A stretch of 64,000 nucleotides of DNA from Zeus faber. Its lineage: Eukaryota; Chordata; Actinopteri; Zeiformes; Zeidae. The notes under the pieces were generated by a model that had not been told where the DNA came from, did not search any database, and saw only the letters and a list, made by a program, of their open reading frames with translations. Of this stretch, positions 22,609 through 64,000 are shown piece by piece. The DNA lies in assembly GCA_960531495.1 (NCBI GenBank), contig OY482855.1, positions 8,606,997-8,670,996 on the forward strand, in the 5' to 3' direction. Within the stretch, counting starts at the first letter, position 1, and the number at the start of each line of letters is the position of its first letter. The translations under genes were made by a program, and so were the position numbers.

Positions 22609-24431
22609 AACACAAAATGACAGAGGGAAGGTAGGCTTTCAAAGGCCATGTCACTCTAGGTGGCGGTTTTACAAATACTTTTTTCCGGGGTATATTTATT
22701 CAGGTGTCTGCTGAATGGTTTTTTGGGGTCGGGGTTGTTCCGTTTTCTTTAGTTTGATTAACACCATACATAATGTGTCACATAACCTTGTCAGGTGTAG
22801 TCACAATTAACGCTCAGGGGATGAGGGACGCAGTAAAAAGGAGGGTGGTTTTTGATTTCGTTGAGGGGTTGGACTGCACTATTTGTTTCTTACACTTAAG
22901 GGATGGGAGCAACGTGGGTGTGTTTTCAAGGGAGTGGACCAAGGGGGGATCGGTGTGGAGTGGAGGGGGGGTGCACAGCTCAGGGGTGGGAATTATTTTG
23001 GGGAATAAGAGGGTAAGGGTGGAGGGGGTTTTCGTGGTGGTGCAAGGGAGGGTGTTGGGGTCAGACATTTTTTGCGGGGGTTTTTAGCTGCGGGTCTGTG
23101 GTGTATGGGGCACAGACCAGTGATCGTTGGGGGGGGGGGGGGGGGGGGGATTTACATGTAGATCTGGGGAGGTGGACAAACAGTAGCGACGATTTCATCA
23201 AGGGCATCTTTAAAGGGCATGGGCTGGTGGATGGCGGGAGGGCCGTCAGCCCGCGGATGGATGGTCCCACATGGCCTAACTCCCAGGAGGTAACGAGGAG
23301 GCTGGACTATGTTTTTGTTTTCGAGGTCTTTGGGCGTGTTGTCTGGGCGGGTGCTCCCTGCCTTTTTCTCGGACCACGATGGGGTCCTCTCTCAGGGTTC
23401 GTTCTGGTGCTCCGGTCTTCGGCAGAGGGTACTCGAGGTTAAACTCCAGTATCCTCGAGGAGGAAAAGTTCAACAGCAGCTTTGTCGCCTTCTTCCAGGG
23501 GCTCGAGGGGCTCAGGCCTCTGTGTGCTGGAGTAGTCGAATGGTGGGGGGTGGCCAAGAAGACGATCAGGGCCCACGGCATTAGATATTGTAAGAAAGGA
23601 ACGAAGCAGGCGGAGAGGGAAGTGGCTGCTCGAGCACGCCATAGGGAACCCCGGCGGCACTGTAAAACAGCGGGCTTGCAACCCCCTTAAAGGGCAGCTT
23701 AGGGAGGTCTATGAGAGTAGGTCCCGGGCTTACCTGCTGCGGTCCTGTCGGGAGTTCCTGGAGAGGAACGAGACCTGTTCTACAGCCTAATTCAGCTCGG
23801 TAAGGGCTGATAAGGCAAGGCAGGTGTTCACAGAGATTAGGGACAGCCAGGGACTGGTGGTGACAGAGGCGGAGAGGATGGTGCAGGTCACCACAGACCA
23901 TTATCGCTCCCTCTTCTGTGAAAGAGCGGTAGATGAGGCCCCGGGCAGAGGCTTTCCTAGAGCGTGTCGCCCGGCATGTGCCGCCTGACCTGGCAGAGGC
24001 TTTAGAGACCCCCCTCCCGCTGGAGGAACTTAAGGGGGCCCTTCGTAGGATGGGAAAGGTCCTGGGTATCGAGGGGCTGCCGGCCGAGTTTTACCTCAAG
24101 TATTGAGGGACACTGGGGCCGGTTTTCCGCACTGGGGCTCTGGGAGGGTCGATGGCTAAGAGGGTGATCTCCCTTCTATTCAAGAAGGGCGACGCCCCCG
24201 AGCCTAACAACTGGTGGCCGTTGACCATGCTGTGCGTGGTCTATAAGCTTTTAGCTAAGGTCTTCGCTGACCGTCTGCGTGCAGTCCTCCCGGACGCAGT
24301 CCCCGTGGACCAAATGTGTGGTGTGACTGGACGCTCTCGGAGGTGGAACCTCCAGCTCATCAGAGACGCTATCGCTTGGGTAGAGGATAGGTTGGCCACT
24401 GAGGTTTTATGTTTCAGCTTTTAGAGAGAGT

Positions 24432-24441
24432 AGGCTTAGGG
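24432..24441. repeat. Target-site duplication of nested LINE (left)
   Basis: AGGCTTAGGG, identical to 25,111-25,120. Confidence 0.75.
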
Positions 24442-25110
24442 CTACAATAGTAGCTCCAAGATACTTGAACTGGTTGAATAAACCTCAAGAAGTCAACCAG
24501 TTCAAGTATCTTGGAGCTACAATCAGCGAAGAAAGCTCAAGGCCTGAAGTCCTCGCAAGGGCAGTGCAAACAACAGCACCACTTGCCAAACTAAAATACA
24601 TATGGAGAGATAAGAACATCAGCCTCTGGACCAAACTGAAACTACTGCGTAATTTAGTCTTGTCCATCTTTCTGTACGCATGTGAATCATGGACTTTGAC
24701 AGCAGACCTTCAGAGAAGGATACAGGCACTTGAAATTAGATGTTTCCGCAGAATACTGGGCATCACGTATATGGACCACATTACCAACGCAGAGGTCCAA
24801 AGATGGATCACAGCAGAAATGGGCCAATATGAAGAGTTACTGACCACTGTAAGGAGAAGGAGGATGCAATGGTATGGTCATATTACCAGAGGCAGTGGTC
24901 TCCCAAAGATAATACTCCAGGGAACAGTAAGAGGCAGAAGAAAGCGAGGCCAACAGAAAAATAAATGGCCAGACATCACAGAATGGACGGGAAATAATTT
25001 TTTGCCATGACCCAGAGCCTTGCCCCTGACAGAGAGACGTTAAGGATGACAGTAACCAGCTCATGCAGCGCCCCTACGACCCAGAGGGTTACGGGACATG
25101 AGATGAGGTG
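24442..25110 (+). mobile_element. LINE fragment nested in the Tx1-type LINE, with 5' inversion
   Basis: An open frame at 24,465-25,010 (181 codons) encodes the C-terminal RT region of another LINE: FKYLGATISEESSRPE, YACESWTLTADLQRRIQALE, CFRRILGITYMDHITNAEVQ, and a basic RRRRMQWYGHITRG. It contains no catalytic box. The 10-bp duplication AGGCTTAGGG at 24,432-24,441 and 25,111-25,120 flanks it. The Tx1-type LINE is interrupted exactly there. The 5' end starts with an inverted piece. The family is probably I/Nimb- or RTE-like, judged only by the C-terminal motifs. Confidence 0.8.
24450..24520. repeat. 28-bp perfect inverted repeat at the LINE 5' end
   Basis: The arms lie at 24,450-24,477 and 24,493-24,520, with a 15-bp spacer. 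The right arm is the sense LINE sequence and the left arm is the same sequence inverted. This fits a 5' inversion made during reverse transcription (twin priming). Confidence 0.9.
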
Positions 25111-25120
25111 AGGCTTAGGG
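25111..25120. repeat. Target-site duplication of nested LINE (right)
   Basis: AGGCTTAGGG, identical to 24,432-24,441. Confidence 0.75.
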
Positions 25121-26793
25121 AAGGTTTTTGTCGGGTGGCTGCGTACGTTTGTATGTGGCTGTGGGGATCACGGTTTGTGTTAATGGTCACCAAGGGGAGC
25201 CTTTTGGGTTGCACTCAGGGGTAAGACAGGGATGCCCACTCTCACCCTTGCTCTACATCCTTCATATGGAGTCCCTGGTGGCAGCCATTGGGGCTGACCT
25301 GGGTGTGAAAGGGTTGCTGGTACCAGGCAGTGGAGGCCTTAGGGTCAAGCTTTCGCAGTACGCAGATGATACCACCTGCTGCTGGACAGTGATGCTTGCC
25401 TGCTCCGTTCCCTCTCAGTCTCCCATCTTCCAGGACTTCGGCCGAGTGTCTGGGGTGAAGTTAAATCCCGCAAAGTCCTCGGTCAAGTTCCTTGAGTGGT
25501 GGAAATACAGGGAGGACATACCAGGGGGGCTGTCGCTCTGCGGGGGACCCCTGAGAATACTCAGGGTAGATTTTGAGGAAGCCCACAGCAGTCCAGAAAA
25601 ATGTTGCCCTCTGTAAAGCCAAGAGGCTGACCCTCACAGGCAAGGTCCTGGTTTTGAAGGCTGATGTGTTGCCACCTCTTCTGTACTTGTCATACATCTT
25701 CCCGATGCCGGCAAGCTTGCGGAGGCCACTCACACTACTGATTTTCGGATTCACATGGGGGGACCGGTATGAGTACATGGCGAGGGCCCGCATGGTGGCG
25801 CCGATCGGGGAGGGGGGAAGGGACGTGCCCCACCTCCCACTTAAACTGGATTGTTTTTTGTTTCCTTTCTGTTGAGGGAGCTGTCCACCCATCAGGACAT
25901 TTCCTCCAGCTCTTCTTCTCTTATCAGGGGAGGAGGGTCATGGGGTCCTTGAGCAACTTGGGTCCCCAGTTGAAGCAGTTGCCGTGGCACTTCGGCCACG
26001 CGGCGAAGAGGCTCCGGGCCCACCCCGAGGCACTGGACGGGGGCTTAGGGCTAGACCAGTAGAGGCTCTATGCCGAGATGAGGCAGGGGATGACCAAACC
26101 GGCTGCTGTGGGAATCCCTGCGACGGTCTAGATGGCGGTCCAGCCACCTGGCCTGGACAACGGACTCAAGGACCTTAACTGGTCCTGCCTCCACAAAGCC
26201 CTGCTGGTGCGCGCAATCATGCAGCGGCACGGCTTGCCGAGATCCCCCGGGTGCTCCAGAGTCACATGCTTGGGGGAGGAGACTATCTGCCACGTGTGGG
26301 ACTGTCCATTCGCGGGGGTGATGTGGGCGAGGGCAGGAGGCCTGCTCGGGAGGGCGAAGGAGCGTTTCGTCCCGACCTGGGCAAAGGTGGAGAGTGGGGT
26401 TGGCAGTGCGGGCACCAGGAGTGAGCGATTCCTGCTCTGGCTTCTCATAAGACTCCTGAAAAAGAACCTGTGGGCAGCCAGGAAGAGCCTTATAGGTCAC
26501 GGAAGGGACTGGGGAGTGGGGGTCGTGAGGAGAGTGGAGGAGGACCTGAGGGCAAGGATCAGGAGGGATGCATCGAGGTGGGGGCAGCATGCCGCCCTGG
26601 AGAGGTGGAAAGGAGGTTTGGGGTTGTTTTATGGGCACATATTTTGGCGGGAGGGTGGGTTGCGTTGCAGTGTATGTATGTATGTACACGTATGTTTATG
26701 TATAGTGTATATACACCCGAGTCACGTGATGTGAGGTGTTCCTAAAACGTGCTGTAATGTGTGACGTCAAATAAAACCATTAAAAATAAAAAA

Positions 26794-26948
26794 ATCTGTT
26801 CTTATCAGTTTAATATCTGATACGTCCCCTACCCGGGGACCATATATTCAATAGATTTTTGGAGCAGGGAGATGGAACAGGGGCTTGCTCCATCCACTCC
26901 ACACATCGACCCGGTAATGCAGTACCTCCAGGACCGGTGCACCACCTA
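26794..26948 (+). ncRNA. U2 snRNA, 3' part from nt 38 (interrupted gene)
   Basis: ATCTGTTCTTATCAGTTTAA, then the stem-loop IIa region, then ATTTTTGG (Sm-site region), ATGGAACAGGGGCTTGCTCC and the 3' end ATCGACCCGGTAATGCAGTA...GGTGCACCACC, follow U2 snRNA to its end. U2 pairs with the intron branch site in the spliceosome. Nucleotides 1-37, including most of the branch-site-pairing GUAGUA, are replaced by the LINE tail. The loop IIa stem is a clean GTCCCC/GGGGAC helix. Without the 5' end and its promoter this copy should not make functional U2. Confidence 0.85.
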
Positions 26949-28664
26949 AACATGTGAAAGAAAGTCTGTTTCCCTCCCGGATCTCATAGAGCTTGACCTT
27001 TTAAATAACTGTCATCACCCCCTTTAACATTTGTGTTTATTAAAAAAAAAGTAGCATAATAAATAAATGAAACAAGCACTATGTAGTTAGCTATGCTGCC
27101 TTCTTTAAATTGCATGTCTGACTAATTATTTATTCGCTTTAAATCGTCTTTGTTTTGATCATCTCGTATTGCACAATCCCGCAGACTAAATTATTACAAG
27201 CTGAAAACAAATGTCCGATCTCCTGGAACGTCCCGGAACATTGGCTTATACTGCTCAAAGTGTGTTTCACCCTTGCCCCGTGTTCAAACCACGTTCTATA
27301 ATATGCTGCGTTCCATTGAATTGAAACTCGGAAAACCTGACCTCCTACTGCGAACAAGTACATTGGAACAGCCTTAGACAAGAGACTGTGAGCGCGTCTG
27401 CATAATAATGTAGTCATTTCTGCCAAAACATGTCAGTGTGTTTTTAAATGTTTGATGCATTAAAGTGAAGACGTTTACTCTAGTTTAATTGCATTTCCCA
27501 ATTTGGTAGGCTGTCATATTTTCTTTCAATTTTAAGGCGTTTTTACTACATATTTGACAGTAATTTGGGATTTCCTTGTCTCCTGAAGCTTAATCAGCTT
27601 GTTTTTCATTGGGTTTAATTATAAATGTGTACGTGCACAAAATAGTGCATGTGTTACACTTTGTAGTACAATGCAGAATATGTTTAGAGGCTTTCCACAT
27701 TACAAGTTGATCATCATCAACCTGTAATGTGGAAAGCCTCTAAACATTGACGGTACACATGATGTATGGTCAGGTTTTTGGCCACTAACAGTGAATACAT
27801 AAAAATCAAAAATACATAAAACAAAAATAGATTGAAATCAGAAACACTGCAAACAATCTAACTGGTAGATTTTTTTTTTATTTCTTAGAACTGGAAAAAA
27901 AAAAAACACTTCACAGCTTGTTTTTGTTTTAAATTAAAGATTTACAAAAAATAATAATTTAGAGGGGTTAAAGTATATATATTCACAGTGCATAATTCTT
28001 ATCAACTACACCCCTCCACTTATTCTGTCTTTTTATCTTTTTATTTTTTAGGTGAATGACGTCCTCCGTGGTTCATCGGCAACACTGATCTACCTGTTTT
28101 TAATCAATACATTCGATTGTTGATTTCCTTCACATTCAAGCTGTGACACGGCGGGACGGGAGGTTCGCTCATTTAAACATCCGGTCGTCCAAGGCCCCAG
28201 ACCCGCAGCATCTCGCAAGGTCGTCCGATCTATAAAGTGCTTTCCCCTCTTCTTCTATGTATTTCCTCACTCATTCATGGGTTTCACTTGCACAACACAT
28301 ATCTGGTATGAATGAGTGAAATAGAACCCCCATCTTTCAAGTAAACCTCATTTTTTCACTGGTGGCACCGTTAAGACGGCGTCTCTGAGGCAGAAACCAG
28401 GTGTGCTGAGCTTGGCTGAGAAACATTTTCCCCCGCACCTACATGCTGTGACGCACGGTCGCTGAATCAGAAAATAAAAAATAAATTACATAACAATAAT
28501 TAAATGAAATAAATTAACAGACCGTGTCTGCTCTTGAACTGGTCAGAACAAAGACTAGTATTGCAGTGTTTTAAATTCACAATTACTTTTTTTTTTTCCT
28601 CCAATCCCACATTCTTTACTGCGTGACTGTACGCAATGTTTTAAAGAATTTTTTTGTAAATAAA
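26949..28664. other. Intergenic stretch downstream of RBBP6
   Basis: AT-rich, with no gene recognised. It holds the 32-bp palindrome at 27,680-27,747 and a weaker inverted pair (CACTCATTCAT at about 28,268 and ATGAATGAGTG at about 28,308). Confidence 0.4.
27680..27747. repeat. 32-bp near-perfect palindrome (hairpin)
   Basis: The arms lie at 27,680-27,711 and 27,716-27,747, separated by four bases, with a single mismatch. In a minus-strand transcript the mismatch becomes a G-U pair, giving a 32-bp stem with a four-base loop. No terminal duplication is obvious. Confidence 0.9.
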
Positions 28665-28670
28665 TTTATT
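28665..28670 (-). terminator. Candidate RBBP6 polyadenylation signal
   Basis: AATAAA on the minus strand, 261 bases beyond the RBBP6 stop codon. It is the best canonical signal I see close downstream. Use cannot be shown from sequence. Confidence 0.5.
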
Positions 28671-28930
28671 GATTTGCACTTCTCCACTAGGAAACTCAAG
28701 TCACTGCCACATTTGAAAATATTTGTCATAATAATCTAGTCAAATTCTGGCATAATGACAAAGTCACTGTAAACACTGAAGGCGACTCTCTCCCTCTCTC
28801 CTCTTCTATGAACGGACAATCTCTCCACACCAGTGGGTCCAAACCGGTGGGTCCACCGTTGTGTGGGTTAGGGTCACACTGGTGGACGTATCGTCTGGCA
28901 GGACACTGAGTGGATGTCAGTGGACACTGA

Positions 28931-63442
<34,512 letters not shown>

Positions 63443-64000
63443 CTGAAAACAACATGAGAAACACAGACTCTTAACTTTTAGCGCGCATTGGCTCTTAACG
63501 CAAAACATTTGGAGAACGGCTCCTTGCACGCTACTTCGACTCTGCTTTTCTCAGAATTTGGCTAATTAAGCTTAATTCTCCTGTGTGAAAATAAAATAAA
63601 ATTAAATAAATGAAAAAAAAAAAAAAATTAAATTTGTTACAGCATTTTCCGCTAAAATACTTCTACCGTTACACAAAAGTCTGTTGTCAAACAGCAATTT
63701 TCAAAGGGTTAACCCAAAAGATGAATGTGTAGGGATAAATGTAGGATATTTTGTTCTGTTATTTTGATATTCTTTGTAAATTACCAACTGTGTTTGATTA
63801 GTAAAAGCCTGCATATTCAAAAGAGCACATGGTTCACTTAAAATCCATTTCAGAACCAGGCAACTCCAAAATACAACTCTTTGGTATAAATAATTATGAA
63901 TTTCAGCATACGTCCATACAGCATTTATTGGCTTTCCAAAGCGCTAACTCTAATATTTTGTCAGCCTTAACCCTGCCTTGTTGGTAAAGGGATTTTCCCG
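63443..64000. other. RBBP6 intron, upstream edge of the window
   Basis: I could not find the next upstream RBBP6 exon (DWNN domain) here. AT-rich, with poly-A near 63,613-63,628. Confidence 0.4.

Larger units (their letters stand above)
22640..26793 (+). mobile_element. Tx1/Keno-type LINE inserted in U2 snRNA
   Basis: A degraded LINE reads on the plus strand. Its endonuclease region at 22,773-23,087 has VVTINAQGMRDAVKRRVVFD and VGVFSREW; the expected QET after CFL is missing. Further endonuclease sequence lies at 23,160-23,440 (RRLDYVFVFEV). The RT starts at 24,152 (ISLLFKKGDAPEPNNWWPLT, KLLAKVFADRL). After the nested LINE it resumes near 25,120 with GVRQGCPLSPLLYILHMESL and QYADDTTCC, the catalytic box. 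A C-terminal region at 26,132-26,640 contains TCLGEETICHVWDCPFA. A poly-G run at 23,129-23,149 and several frame changes disrupt the frame. The 3' end is an A-rich tail that passes directly into U2 snRNA sequence at 26,794. U2-specific insertion is known for the Keno family of the Tx1 clade. The copy is inactive. Confidence 0.75.

Noticed and set aside
23439-23901. Minus-strand frames in the Tx1-type LINE region
   Set aside because: They are complements of the GC-rich LINE coding strand; the plus strand carries the recognisable LINE motifs.
26051-26689. 212-codon minus-strand frame
   Set aside because: It is the reverse of the LINE C-terminal region; its Pro/His-rich content has no domain.
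27680-27747. Palindrome as a microRNA precursor
   Set aside because: The stem is almost perfect and the loop has four bases; real animal precursors have larger loops and bulges, and I recognise no known mature sequence.

Overview
The window looks like a piece of a teleost (ray-finned fish) nuclear genome. The evidence is a vertebrate multi-exon gene with GT-AG introns, very long CA/GT microsatellites, and a dense mix of fish-type transposons (L2/Rex-like, Jockey-like and Tx1-type LINEs, Tc1, pogo and hAT DNA elements, MITEs, old LTR elements). I see no bacterial features, CRISPR arrays or operons.

The one clearly functional gene is RBBP6, on the minus strand. It fills the right half (28,931-63,442) and runs off the right edge, so the N-terminal DWNN domain is outside the window. 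I could place 18 coding exons. Every junction keeps phase, and the 5,395 coding bases give one complementing base plus 1,798 codons including the stop. In order they encode the end of the DWNN linker, a CCHC zinc knuckle, a RING finger split over two exons, Pro-rich linkers, an RS-rich segment, a 2.1-kb charged exon, a conserved PAED...IQVP block, and a Lys/Arg/Ser-rich tail. A 26-nt microexon and several very long CA/GT repeats sit right at its splice sites.

The left half (1-28.9 kb) has no intact host gene that I can recognise. It is a graveyard of elements: hAT remnants (0.7-1.9 kb), an L2-like LINE (2.4-5.1 kb), a Ty3/gypsy piece (5.6-6.1 kb), a broken MAP1-family pseudogene (6.2-8.45 kb), an old endogenous retrovirus with two LTRs (9.38-13.25 kb), an L2/Rex-like LINE (13.3-14.6 kb), and a Tc1 element split by later insertions including a Jockey-like LINE (16.2-18.8 kb). 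It ends with the most striking structure: a Tx1/Keno-type LINE (about 22.6-26.79 kb) whose 3' end abuts U2 snRNA nucleotide 38 onward (26,794-26,948). That LINE is itself interrupted by another LINE carrying a 28-bp inverted repeat and a 10-bp target-site duplication.

The RBBP6 introns carry a nearly complete Tc1 transposon (41.32-42.92 kb), a pogo-like transposase remnant, a hAT element nested in another hAT-like element (45.0-46.35 kb), LINE pieces, and a Ty3/gypsy fossil with integrase ahead of reverse transcriptase (52.9-55.6 kb), as in the Gmr1 group. All calls are by eye. Family names rest on motif recall, not on database searches.
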